64,000 nt of DNA from Candidatus Defluviicoccus seviourii (GTDB taxonomy: Bacteria > Pseudomonadota > Alphaproteobacteria > Rhodospirillales > Defluviicoccaceae), in assembly GCA_900609035.2 (NCBI GenBank), contig UXAT02000005.1:1-64000 (forward strand), given 5' to 3'. The translations under genes were made by a program, and so were the position numbers. Every line of letters starts with the position of its first letter. Positions within the stretch are counted from its first letter, which is position 1. The notes under the pieces were generated by a model, which ran no database searches, had not been told where the DNA came from, and saw nothing but the letters and a program-made list of their open reading frames with translations. Of the stretch, positions 34,095 through 43,248 are shown one piece after another.

Positions 34095-36641
34095 ATGTCC
34101 GGTTGCTCGCGCACAGGCCTGACCGCTCAAAAAACGGAATACCAAACACCAACACTGGTGAATGCAAAAAGCATCGCATCTGGTCTACTGTTTATTTCCG
34201 GTGCTGCGGCGCTTGTATATCAGCTGCTTTGGGCAAAGCAGCTATCGCTTGTTGTCGGTGTCGATATCAATGCGATTACAATTGCCATCAGCGCATTTTT
34301 TGCGGGTCTGGGATTCGGTGGACTACTGATCGGACGCCTCGCCGATCGCATAACCCGGCCCGTACGGTTTTATGCGGCATTGGAGTTGGGCGTCGCCGCA
34401 TGTGGCCTCGCCGTGACATGGGCTCTGGCGCAGATCGCTCCGCTGTTTGCCGCCCTTGAGGCTCAGCAGGCCTGGGTCGCCTGGCTGATGCTCTCGGCGA
34501 TCGTGGCGATTCCTCCCTTCATGATGGGGGGAACTCTCCCCGTTCTCGTGCGGGCGCTTGCGCCGGGCGACAGTGAGATCGGGGCGGTCACGGGTCGTCT
34601 CTACGCGGCCAATACGGCGGGCGCCATCTTCGGTGCGTTGGGGGTGACTTTCGTCCTCATTCCCAGTGTCGGCTTGCAAGGCGCGGCCGTCGTTGCGGCG
34701 ATTGCCAATATCGCGGCGGCGCTCGGAGCCTTGGGGCTGGAAAAATATCGTCGCCCAGCCTCGAACGTTCGGCGGGAGCCGCCCGCTTCGAAGCGCCTGG
34801 GCGGACGCCTGGCACTGCTCCTCTATGCGATCGCGGGTGGCATTGCGCTTGGATATGAGGTCGTCTGGTCGCAGGCGATCGTGCAGTTCCTAAGTACCCG
34901 TGTATTTGCGTTCTCCATTGTATTGGCAACCTATTTGATCGGTCTGGCATTGGGTGCGTTTCTGTTTGCCCGTTATGCGGACCGCGTTCGCAACCCGTGG
35001 AATGCGTTTGCCTTGTTGATCGCCGGCGCCGGGCTCGCTGGCCTCGCTGCGGTGTCTTGTCTCGGAAGCTGGATCGCAGTTGCGCAGACTGCGCTCGAAT
35101 CGGTTGTGTTGCAGTGGACGAACAGCACTCTCGCAGGAATGGGCGCGCGCTTCGTGGTCGCTGCGGTCTGGGTCGTTCTCCTGCCAACCATGTTTCTCGG
35201 TGCCGCGTTTCCGGTTGCGATGCGACTTGTGGCGCAGGAAAGCCGCATCGGACGCGACGTCGGGGCCGCGATCGGCTACAACACGATCGGGGGAATCGCC
35301 GGCGTCGCGGTGACGGGACTCCTGCTTGTGCCTGGCCTGGGCCTGATAAGGTCAATGGCGACACTGGCCCTCGCAGCCGTCCTCCTTGGACTTGTTGCGA
35401 TGGTTGCTGGAAACCGGCGCTCCCACGCGATCGGGTGGCGACGGCCCGCGACTGCGATGGCGGCGATAACCATGGCGACGATCGGGCTCGCGATTGGGAC
35501 GCCAGCCAGCCAGCTTGGAGATCTTCTGGCGCAATCACGGAGAGGATCGCTGGTGAGCTACGAGGAGAGCTGGGGAGGTACAGTTGCCGTCATAGAGCAG
35601 ACGGGCGGGGCGAATACCTTTCGCCGACTGTACATTCAGGGAGTATCGAACTCGGGCGATGCGATGCCATCGCTAAGGTACATGCGCTTGCAGGCGTTGC
35701 TCCCGTTGATCCTGCATTTGGGAGAGCCCCGTTCCACACTGGTGATTGGGCTCGGTACCGGTATCACCGCAGGTGCCGCGCTGCGCTATCCCAACCTTGA
35801 AAAGCGCGTCGTGGCGGAACTGCTTCCTGCAGTGCTGAGGGCGGCGCCGAATTTCAAAGGAAATTACGACGCCCCCTCCGATCCCCGACTGGATATCCGT
35901 TTGCGTGACGGGCGTCGTGAGTTGCTGAGAAGCGAAGAACAATATGATGTCATCACGCTCGAGCCACCGCCGCCGGCGGCGGCAGGCGTGGTCAATCTCT
36001 ACTCGGTCGATTTCTACCGGCTCGCACGCGAGCGCCTCCAGCCTCGGGGAATCATGGCTCAGTGGCTGCCGCTGAGCACCCAAAATGATGAGGATACCCG
36101 ATCGCTGGTGCGGAGCTTTCTGGACGTCTTTGCGTATGCGTCGCTCTGGACGACAGATATTCACGAAATGCTGCTGATCGGTTCAGATGCGCCACTCAAG
36201 CTGGATGTTGCGAAAGTTATCGAGCGCTTCAATTACCCAGACGTGGCGAGTGCGCTGACGGAGGTCGGCGTCGGCAGTCCTGCCGCCCTCCTTGCAACAT
36301 GGGTGACCGATCGCGAGGGGTTGGAACGCTATGCAGGAACGGCGCCTGCAGTTACCGACGACCGACCGCGCATCGAATATTCAAGCTGGACCCGACCCGG
36401 TGAGTTTCAGCGCGTCTTGCCGGAGTTGTTGGCGTTGCGAACGGCACCCCCGCTTGAAGGTGCTGACGAGACCTTTCGGTCGTCGGTTGCAATGGAGAAT
36501 GAACTTTTGTTGACTTTCTATGCCGCGGCTCTCAATGCCCAACGGGGTGAAAGGGAGTCTTGGACGCGGAACATCACCCGGGTGATGCGAGAGGATGGTT
36601 ACAATCCCTATTACCGCTGGTTTGCTACAGGGGCTCGCTGA
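34095..36641 (+). CDS. Fused MFS-like membrane / spermidine-synthase-like protein
   Basis: 848 residues. The first ~480 contain about 14 hydrophobic segments; SGAAALVYQLLWAKQLSLV is the typical start of this family. The C-terminal ~350 residues are a Rossmann methyltransferase-like domain of the SpeE type: VIGLGTGITAG (about 549-559) is the nucleotide loop, and YDVITLEPPPPA (about 615-626) stands where true spermidine synthases have an Asp (YDVIxxD). That Glu and the shortened N-terminal gate make classical polyamine synthesis doubtful. The stop overlaps the moxR start (TGATG), so coupled. Function unknown. Confidence 0.88.
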   Translation: MSGCSRTGLTAQKTEYQTPTLVNAKSIASGLLFISGAAALVYQLLWAKQLSLVVGVDINAITIAISAFFAGLGFGGLLIGRLADRITRPVRFYAALELGVAACGLAVTWALAQIAPLFAALEAQQAWVAWLMLSAIVAIPPFMMGGTLPVLVRALAPGDSEIGAVTGRLYAANTAGAIFGALGVTFVLIPSVGLQGAAVVAAIANIAAALGALGLEKYRRPASNVRREPPASKRLGGRLALLLYAIAGGIALGYEVVWSQAIVQFLSTRVFAFSIVLATYLIGLALGAFLFARYADRVRNPWNAFALLIAGAGLAGLAAVSCLGSWIAVAQTALESVVLQWTNSTLAGMGARFVVAAVWVVLLPTMFLGAAFPVAMRLVAQESRIGRDVGAAIGYNTIGGIAGVAVTGLLLVPGLGLIRSMATLALAAVLLGLVAMVAGNRRSHAIGWRRPATAMAAITMATIGLAIGTPASQLGDLLAQSRRGSLVSYEESWGGTVAVIEQTGGANTFRRLYIQGVSNSGDAMPSLRYMRLQALLPLILHLGEPRSTLVIGLGTGITAGAALRYPNLEKRVVAELLPAVLRAAPNFKGNYDAPSDPRLDIRLRDGRRELLRSEEQYDVITLEPPPPAAAGVVNLYSVDFYRLARERLQPRGIMAQWLPLSTQNDEDTRSLVRSFLDVFAYASLWTTDIHEMLLIGSDAPLKLDVAKVIERFNYPDVASALTEVGVGSPAALLATWVTDREGLERYAGTAPAVTDDRPRIEYSSWTRPGEFQRVLPELLALRTAPPLEGADETFRSSVAMENELLLTFYAAALNAQRGERESWTRNITRVMREDGYNPYYRWFATGAR

Positions 36642-37618
36642 TGACTGACACGCGTGACGCTGTTCTCGAACTGAAAAGCCGCATGGGTAAACTGGTCCTT
36701 GGCCAGGACCATCTTGTCGAGAGCATGCTGGTCGGGCTGCTTGCGAACGGCAATATCCTGCTGGAAAGCCTGCCAGGACTAGCCAAGACACGTGCCGTCA
36801 AATCGCTTGCGAAGAATCTCGCCGCCGACCTCTCGCGGATACAGTTCACGCCCGACCTGCTGCCTTCTGACGTGACGGGCGCGGAAATCTATGTTCAGAC
36901 CGACAAAGGTGGGCAATTCACCTTTCAGAAGGGACCGATTTTCGCAAATTTGCTCCTGGCCGACGAGATCAATCGTGCCCCCGCCAAGGTGCAGTCCGCG
37001 CTTCTCGAGGCAATGGAAGAGCGTCAGGTGACAGTCGGCGGCAAGACCTACAAGCTGCCCGATCTGTTCATGGTGCTCGCGACCGAAAACCCGATCGAGC
37101 AGGAAGGCACCTATCCTTTGCCGGAAGCGCAGCTCGACCGCTTCTTGATGCAGGTCGTCATTACCTACCCCGACGAGGCGGTTGAGGGCGAGATCATCAA
37201 GCTCAATCGCGAAGAGAATGCGCAGAAGCCCAAGGACAAGGCGGATGAGCCGGCACCGATTTCGCAGCAGTCCCTTTTCGATGCGCGCAATGAAATCGAC
37301 GGCATTTTCGTGTCGGACGCCGCACAAAAATACATGGTCGACGTCATCTTCGCGACGCGATTCCCGGGCCGCTATGGCGATCCGCTTGGAAAATGGATTC
37401 AGGTCGGCGCCAGCCCACGCGGCAGCTTGGCGCTCGACCGTTGTTCGCGCGTGCGGGCCTGGCTCGACGGCGAGACCTTCGTGACGCCCGACCATGTCCG
37501 CGCCGTGATCCACGATTGTCTGCGGCATCGGGTGATCCTAAGCTACGAGGCGGTTGCCGACGGCGTGAGCGTCGACCAGGTCCTCGACAAGATCGTCGCA
37601 CTGGTGGCGCCGGTCTGA
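36641..37618 (+). CDS. MoxR family AAA+ ATPase
   Basis: 325 residues. Walker A in ESLPGLAKT (42-50), Walker B in LLLADEINRAP (Asp108-Glu109), sensor ATENP and the closing GASPRGSLAL / HRVILSYEA are as in MoxR proteins. These ATPases act as chaperones with VWA-domain partners encoded nearby, e.g. in metal insertion or complex assembly. The start at 36641 is fixed by the TGATG overlap. It is followed 10 bases later by DUF58. Confidence 0.95.
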   Translation: MTDTRDAVLELKSRMGKLVLGQDHLVESMLVGLLANGNILLESLPGLAKTRAVKSLAKNLAADLSRIQFTPDLLPSDVTGAEIYVQTDKGGQFTFQKGPIFANLLLADEINRAPAKVQSALLEAMEERQVTVGGKTYKLPDLFMVLATENPIEQEGTYPLPEAQLDRFLMQVVITYPDEAVEGEIIKLNREENAQKPKDKADEPAPISQQSLFDARNEIDGIFVSDAAQKYMVDVIFATRFPGRYGDPLGKWIQVGASPRGSLALDRCSRVRAWLDGETFVTPDHVRAVIHDCLRHRVILSYEAVADGVSVDQVLDKIVALVAPV

Positions 37619-37628
37619 GGAGGCCGGG

Positions 37629-38618
37629 ATGGTCGTAGCGAGCGCCACAGCGGTTCCAGGGGTCTACATCGATCTTGACGAACTGATCGCGCTGGAGCAG
37701 CGGGGCCGGGGCGTCTCCTTCCTGCCGCGCCAGCCTGTCCATAGCCTGCTTGCCGGTCGTTACGCTTCGCGCATGCGCGGACGCGGTCTCAATTTCGAGG
37801 AAATTCGCGACTACCGCCTCGGCGATGATGTGCGTTCGATCGACTGGAAAGTGACTTCGCGGCTGCAGAAGCCACATGTGCGCGTATTCAACGAGGAGCG
37901 CGATCGACAGGGCCTGCTTGTGATTGACCAGCGGCTATCGATGTTCTTTGGCAGCAGCTTGGCCATGAAATCAGTCACGGCGGCTGAGGCAGGCGCGATC
38001 GGGGCCTGGCGTATCCTCGGGGTCAGCGATCGTATCGGCGGCATCGTCTTCAATGACACGGATATGGCTGAAGTCCGTCCGCAACGCTCTCGCCGCGCGG
38101 TCCTTAACCTGCTCGGCCAGATCGTCGCGCAGAATCAGGCGCTCGGTGTCGGCCGCGGCATCGTCTCCGCTCCAGCAATGCTCAATCGCGCGCTGGAACG
38201 CGCGCGCCGGCTCGCGTTGCATGACGCGACAGTGATCGTCATAAGCGATTTCGACGGCGCGGACGAATTCACGCGGCGCATGGTCGCTGATATGGCTAGG
38301 CACAACAGCGTGATCGCGCTGCTGGTGCACGATCCGCTGCAAAGCGAGCTTCCGGCCAGCGCGCGCATGACCGTTACCGATGGTGAGTTGCAGATTGTCC
38401 TGGAAGTTGGACGCGAAAGCGTTCGCAAGAATATCCAGGAGGTTACGGAGGCGCGGCTTCGCAGTGTATTCGCGTGGACGCGGGAATTGGGCGTGCCGGT
38501 GCTGCCGCTGAGCGCGGCCGAGGACACCGCAAAGCAAGTCCAGAAGCTCACGGGGCAAATCCCGCCGCGACATGGTCAAAGCGGAAACCCATCCGCACCG
38601 GGAGGCGCTCTTGGCTGA
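37629..38618 (+). CDS. DUF58 domain protein
   Basis: 329 residues with the family hallmark RDYRLGDDVRSIDWKVTSR (about 60-78) after GRG and FEEI. The rest folds as a VWA-like domain with a degenerate metal site (VIDQRLSMFFG). In MoxR operons DUF58 proteins are proposed partners of the ATPase. It overlaps the next gene by 47 bases if ATG 38572 is used, or by 8 if TTG 38611 is used. Confidence 0.93.
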   Translation: MVVASATAVPGVYIDLDELIALEQRGRGVSFLPRQPVHSLLAGRYASRMRGRGLNFEEIRDYRLGDDVRSIDWKVTSRLQKPHVRVFNEERDRQGLLVIDQRLSMFFGSSLAMKSVTAAEAGAIGAWRILGVSDRIGGIVFNDTDMAEVRPQRSRRAVLNLLGQIVAQNQALGVGRGIVSAPAMLNRALERARRLALHDATVIVISDFDGADEFTRRMVADMARHNSVIALLVHDPLQSELPASARMTVTDGELQIVLEVGRESVRKNIQEVTEARLRSVFAWTRELGVPVLPLSAAEDTAKQVQKLTGQIPPRHGQSGNPSAPGGALG

Positions 38619-39105
38619 CAGCCCGCCGACCGATCCCCTCGCCAACCTCGTTGACATTCCATTGTCGTCGCCGGTCAGCTTGTGGCCGCAGACTTGGCCG
38701 TCGCGAGTACTGCTCGCGGTCGTCGTTGTCAGCCTGGTCTGTGGTGCGCTGTGGACCGTCCATCGCTGGCGCGCCAATCGCTATCGCCGTGAGGCGCTAT
38801 CCGAGCTCAAGCGGATCGAGGCAGGCGCAGCGACTTCTGCGCCCGCAGAGCTTGCAGCCGCCCTGGCGTCACTCGTGCGCCGCACTGCCCTCGCAGCATT
38901 TCCGCGGGAGCAGGTCGCTTCGCTAACGGGCGCTGCCTGGCTTTCCTTTCTCGATCGAACCGACGCCAAGCGTACCTTTTCGGAGGGACCGGGACGCGCG
39001 CTCGAGACTTCTGCCTATCGGCAGGTGCCCGCCATGGACACAGGTGGACTTATCAGTGCCGTTCGCTCCTGGATCAAAGCGCATCGAAGAGAGCGTACGC
39101 CATGA
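38572..39105 (+). CDS. DUF4381 domain protein
   Basis: 177 residues with one TM segment (about 45-66) and a soluble C-terminal domain; LWPQTWPSRVLL and the pattern RREALSELKRIEAG fit DUF4381, found in MoxR/Bat operons. The start is uncertain: ATG 38572 has a 47-base overlap with DUF58, TTG 38611 (LADSPPTDPL) has 8 bases and may be the real one. Its stop overlaps the BatA start (ATGA). Confidence 0.85.
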   Translation: MVKAETHPHREALLADSPPTDPLANLVDIPLSSPVSLWPQTWPSRVLLAVVVVSLVCGALWTVHRWRANRYRREALSELKRIEAGAATSAPAELAAALASLVRRTALAAFPREQVASLTGAAWLSFLDRTDAKRTFSEGPGRALETSAYRQVPAMDTGGLISAVRSWIKAHRRERTP

Positions 39106-40094
39106 TCGAATTCGCATGGCCGTGGGCTTTCGCCGCGCTCCCTCTGCCGCTGCTCGCATGGTGGCTGTTGCCACCTTATCGCGAGCGGCGCTCCTCGGTG
39201 CAGATCCCGTTCTTTGCGCGGGTCGCTGAAGCCACTGGCCAGATCCCCCAAAAAGGCGCTGTCGTGATCCGCAGGCGGGCACTGCAAATGATCGCAGCAA
39301 CGATCATCTGGCTGCTCGTCGTGACGGCGCTGGCGCAGCCGCAACGGGTCGGCGATGCGCTCAGTCACGACATCTCGGCACGCGACATCATGCTGGCGAT
39401 CGACATTTCCGGATCGATGGACCAGACCGATTTTGAGGTCGCCGACAAAAAGATGATCCAACGCCTCGCCGGCATAAGGGAGGTTGTGGATGCCTTTATC
39501 GCACGTCGAAAGGGCGACCGTATTGGACTGATCCTGTTCGGCACCAAGGCCTACATCCAATGCCCGTTCACGCAGGACCTTGCCACCATCCAGTCGCTGC
39601 TGGATCAGACCGAGGTTGGCATGGCCGGGGAGCAGACGGCGATCGGCGATGCCGTCGGATTGTCGATCAAGGCATTTGAGGCGAGCAAAGCCGAGCAGAA
39701 GATGCTGATCCTCCTGACCGACGGCAACGACACGGCGAGCCGCGTGCCGCCGGCGCAGGCCGCCGATATCGCGCATCAACGTGACCTTGTTATCTACACA
39801 ATCGGCGTTGGCGATCCGAACGCGACCGGCGAGAACCGCGTGGACTTCGCGACCCTGCGCACTGTAGCGTCGAAAACCGGCGGCAGCTTCTTCCGGGCGG
39901 AAAACGGTGCGCAGCTCGAAGGCATCTACGCCAACATCGACAGGCTCGCGCCGGTAAAATTGCAGACGGAAACCTGGCGGCCCAAGCTTCCGCTGTTCCA
40001 GTGGCCGCTCGGCGTGGCCGCAATCCTCGGCATTGCGGCATGGCTGATACTGTTGCTTCGTAGTTGGGTGGCAAGGCGGGTGCGGCATGCTTGA
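39102..40094 (+). CDS. batA: VWA domain membrane protein (BatA-like)
   Basis: 330 residues: two N-terminal TM segments (about 7-24, 61-79), a VWA domain with an intact MIDAS motif DISGSMD (101-107), and a C-terminal TM segment (about 296-322). The N-terminus WPWAFAALPLPLLAWWLLPP is the Bat-type 'aerotolerance' region. MIDAS metal suggests ligand binding in the periplasm or membrane surface, controlled by the MoxR ATPase. Overlaps batB by 8 bases. Confidence 0.93.
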   Translation: MIEFAWPWAFAALPLPLLAWWLLPPYRERRSSVQIPFFARVAEATGQIPQKGAVVIRRRALQMIAATIIWLLVVTALAQPQRVGDALSHDISARDIMLAIDISGSMDQTDFEVADKKMIQRLAGIREVVDAFIARRKGDRIGLILFGTKAYIQCPFTQDLATIQSLLDQTEVGMAGEQTAIGDAVGLSIKAFEASKAEQKMLILLTDGNDTASRVPPAQAADIAHQRDLVIYTIGVGDPNATGENRVDFATLRTVASKTGGSFFRAENGAQLEGIYANIDRLAPVKLQTETWRPKLPLFQWPLGVAAILGIAAWLILLLRSWVARRVRHA

Positions 40095-41625
40095 ACACGC
40101 GGTCGCCAATTTTCACCTGCTCCGGCCATGGTGGCTTGCTGCACTTATTCCGGTTGCACTGATCTTGTTCGTGCTCCTCAGCCGTGAGCGAAACGAATTG
40201 CAGTGGGCCGGAGCGATCGCCCCCAATCTCCTGAAATACATGACAGTGACGCCGGAACAACGCTGGCATATTCGTCCGGCCTGGCTGGTCGCATCCATCC
40301 TCGCGCTGGCGATCGTGGCATTGTCCGGCCCGAGTTGGCGGCGTGAGCTGCCGCCCTTCGTCGAGGACAAGGCGCCGCTGATGATCGCGCTCGATGTCTC
40401 GGCCTCGATGGGCGGCACCGACATCGCGCCGTCGCGCCTCGGGCGAGGCCAGCAGAAGATCCGCGATCTGTTGACGGCACGGGGCAATGCGCGCACCGGC
40501 CTGATCGCCTTTGCCGGCTCGGCGCATCTGGTCATGGCACTGACCGACGACCGGCGGGTGATCGAGCCGTTCCTGGCGGCGCTCAATCCAGGCCTGATGC
40601 CGCTGCCGGGCAAGGCGCCGGTCGCCGCCGTCGAACTCGCCGCCAAGGCGCTGGCCGACGAACTCTTTGCCGGCACCATCCTGATCGTGTCCGATGATCT
40701 GGGCGGTGCCGGTGCGGCCGAACTGAGGCGTGCGGCCGGCCGCAACGAACTGCTGATGCTCTCGATCCTGCCGGCCGGCAAGGGCGATATCCCGATCGAA
40801 AGCGTTGGGGTCACAATCGACACGAGCGATGTTCAGGCCATCTCACGGCGCATCGATACTCATTTCCAGAGTGCCGAAGCGGAGAAGATCGGAGCTCGCT
40901 GGCGGGATGAAGGCTACTGGTTGCTGCTGCCGATTGCGCTTCTCAGCCTGCTGTGGTTCCGGCGCGGCGTGGCCGTGCAGTGGGCGTTCCTGCTGGTTCT
41001 TCTGGTGCCGGCGCCCGGACAGGCCCAGACGGCCGACGCGCCTTCGCCTTTTGCGGACCTCTGGCTGACACCGGACCAGCAGGGCCAGATCGCATTTGAT
41101 CGTGGCAACTATCACCGCGCCGCGAACCTCTTCACCGATCCGATGTGGCGCGGCATCGCCGCCTACCGTGCCTACGATTTCATCGCTGCCAGGGATTCAT
41201 TTCGCAAGGTTGACACCATTGAGGGGCGCTTCGCGCTCGCCAATGCGGAAGCACAGAATCGCGACTACGAAAAGGCGATGAAGCTTTATCAGGAGGTTCT
41301 CGCGCAGCAGCCGGACAACGCCGCAGCGAAAACCAATCTTGCGATCGTGCGCGCGGCCTATGAAGCAGCCGAGGCCAAACGGAGAAAGGAGGAGCAGGGC
41401 GAACCCGATCAGCCCTCCTACAAAACGCCTGACGGGATGAAGCTCGACAAGCAGCAGAAGGGCGGCAAGCGTATAAAGGTGACGCAGCAGGACCTGATGA
41501 CGCCCGGCGCCGCTGAGGTCTGGATGCGGGAGGTGCAGACCACTCCAGCGGACTTCCTCAAATTGAAATTCGCTATTCAGGCGAATTCCGGTCCACCGCC
41601 GGCAGCAACGGGCACGCCGAAATGA
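40087..41625 (+). CDS. batB: VWA and TPR protein (BatB/BatC fusion)
   Basis: 512 residues. N-terminal TM segments (about 15-31, 65-81), VWA domain with DVSASMGG (103-110, MIDAS), a third TM segment (about 295-325), and a C-terminal TPR region (GQIAFDRGNYHRAANLF ... EKAMKLYQEVLAQQPDNAAAKTNLAIV), then a charged tail. In Bacteroidetes BatB and BatC are separate; here VWA and TPR are one chain. The stop overlaps batD by an ATGA. Confidence 0.92.
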   Translation: MLEHAVANFHLLRPWWLAALIPVALILFVLLSRERNELQWAGAIAPNLLKYMTVTPEQRWHIRPAWLVASILALAIVALSGPSWRRELPPFVEDKAPLMIALDVSASMGGTDIAPSRLGRGQQKIRDLLTARGNARTGLIAFAGSAHLVMALTDDRRVIEPFLAALNPGLMPLPGKAPVAAVELAAKALADELFAGTILIVSDDLGGAGAAELRRAAGRNELLMLSILPAGKGDIPIESVGVTIDTSDVQAISRRIDTHFQSAEAEKIGARWRDEGYWLLLPIALLSLLWFRRGVAVQWAFLLVLLVPAPGQAQTADAPSPFADLWLTPDQQGQIAFDRGNYHRAANLFTDPMWRGIAAYRAYDFIAARDSFRKVDTIEGRFALANAEAQNRDYEKAMKLYQEVLAQQPDNAAAKTNLAIVRAAYEAAEAKRRKEEQGEPDQPSYKTPDGMKLDKQQKGGKRIKVTQQDLMTPGAAEVWMREVQTTPADFLKLKFAIQANSGPPPAATGTPK

Positions 41626-43004
41626 GAAGCGCGCTGGTAGCCATCGCATTCTTGTTGGTGGCCGCGCCGGCGACGGCTGAGCCGACTGCACCTCAACCCG
41701 CCGTGCGCACGACGATCGAGCCTGCGCAGGTGGTGGTCGGACAACCGGCCACGCTGGTCGTCGAGGTGCTTGCGCCGAACTACATGACTGCGCCGCCGGG
41801 GATGCCTGACTTCCAGCTTTCGAATGCGATCACGCGCGCAGGGTCGACGATTAACACATCGGACCGACAGGGGGACGTGGACTACGCCGGCATCCGGTAC
41901 GAATTCCTGATCTATCCGCAGGAAGCCGGCGCCTATGCCGTGTCGGGCCAGACCATCACCGTCACCTTCGCGGATAATCCGCCGCATACGAGCCAGACGG
42001 AGGTGGCGGTGCCGGCGGCAAGTTTCGAGGCGGTGGTCCCCGGCGCGGCGAGCGGACTGGATCCTTTCATTTCCGCAACCCGGCTGACCTTACAGCAGGA
42101 AATCCAGCATCCGACGGAACCGCTGAAAGTCGGCGATGCCGTGACACGCATCGTGACCATCAAGGCCGAGGGGGCGCCGGCGATGCTGTTGCCGCCGACA
42201 GCCTTCGCGCCAATCGCCGGCACGAGGATGTATCGGAGCGAGCCCGAGCTAAACGATCATTTCGATCAGGGCTCGGACGTCCTCTCGGCCGTCCGCACCG
42301 ATCGCGCGACCTATATGCTGGAAGCGGCCGGTACCATCACTTTCCAGGCACTTGAGATCGCATGGTGGAATGCCGCTGATCACAGCGTCGAGCATGCGCG
42401 GACCGATCCTCAATCGTTCACTGTGAACGGCGGTCCTCCCGCGTCCCGAGGCGCATCCGATCAAGGAGGGCTTTCGAGCCCGCGGAGGGTCGTTCTCTTC
42501 GTGCTGGAACACTGGCTTGCGGTCCTGTCGGCAATCGTCGCGCTGGCGGTGCTGATCTGGGCGCTGCCGCCCATCGTGCGAAACTTGAACAGCCGCGTGC
42601 GACACCAACGCGAGGCCTACCGACAATCCGAAGCCTTCGCATTCAACGAGTTGCGCCGCTTCGCCGGACGGGGCGACGCGCGCCTGAGCTATCGCGCGCT
42701 TCTCCTCTGGCTCTCGCGGTTTGCGCCGACGGCTTCGAGTGGCACCATCAGCTCTCTTACGCGCTGGGCGAAAGACCCGATCCTGACGCAGGAGATCGCT
42801 GCGCTCGAACACCAGTTGTTCGCAGCTGTCCCCGCCCAGACCACTTGGTCCGGCGGTCGATTGATCAGCGCGATCGGGTCCGCTCGGGGCAAGGCAGGGC
42901 TTCAGCGCCGGCAATGGACAGCGGCTCACTCGTTGCCTAGTGATATCAATCCTCAATCCTCTATTGTTCGGCTGCGGCAATTGTCACGCCCCGTGGCAAG
43001 GTGA
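41622..43004 (+). CDS. batD: BatD-like protein
   Basis: 460 residues: signal peptide (1-19, cut near ATAEP), a run of Ig-like beta domains (TTIEPAQVVVGQPATLVVEV, YPQEAGAYAVSGQTITVTF) to about 280, a TM segment (about 290-315) and a cytoplasmic C-terminal part. This is the BatD layout. It closes the eight-gene block; the next 244 bases hold no convincing gene. Confidence 0.9.
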   Translation: MRSALVAIAFLLVAAPATAEPTAPQPAVRTTIEPAQVVVGQPATLVVEVLAPNYMTAPPGMPDFQLSNAITRAGSTINTSDRQGDVDYAGIRYEFLIYPQEAGAYAVSGQTITVTFADNPPHTSQTEVAVPAASFEAVVPGAASGLDPFISATRLTLQQEIQHPTEPLKVGDAVTRIVTIKAEGAPAMLLPPTAFAPIAGTRMYRSEPELNDHFDQGSDVLSAVRTDRATYMLEAAGTITFQALEIAWWNAADHSVEHARTDPQSFTVNGGPPASRGASDQGGLSSPRRVVLFVLEHWLAVLSAIVALAVLIWALPPIVRNLNSRVRHQREAYRQSEAFAFNELRRFAGRGDARLSYRALLLWLSRFAPTASSGTISSLTRWAKDPILTQEIAALEHQLFAAVPAQTTWSGGRLISAIGSARGKAGLQRRQWTAAHSLPSDINPQSSIVRLRQLSRPVAR

Positions 43005-43248
43005 GCTGCATTGAAACGCCATGCCGCTTCGCGGTGGCTTCGCCGCACCGCCGCTTCGATCCGGCGCTGGAGTTGCTGCGCCGACCGTGCGTGAACCGGA
43101 TCGAGCTGGAACCCACTTTCTATGGCGTCTGCTGAACGCGCTGGTGCTTTGCCTTCTGGTTCGCACCACGTGGTTGGCACGGGAAACGGACACGAGGATG
43201 CCATTGCCCTGATTTTCGGGAGAGCAAGGGATCGGAGGGGTGACGCTG

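Noticed and set aside
43021..43212. Possible 63-residue gene between batD and the bicupin gene
   Set aside because: Several contradictory frames are open in both strands; no ribosome-binding site or family signal.
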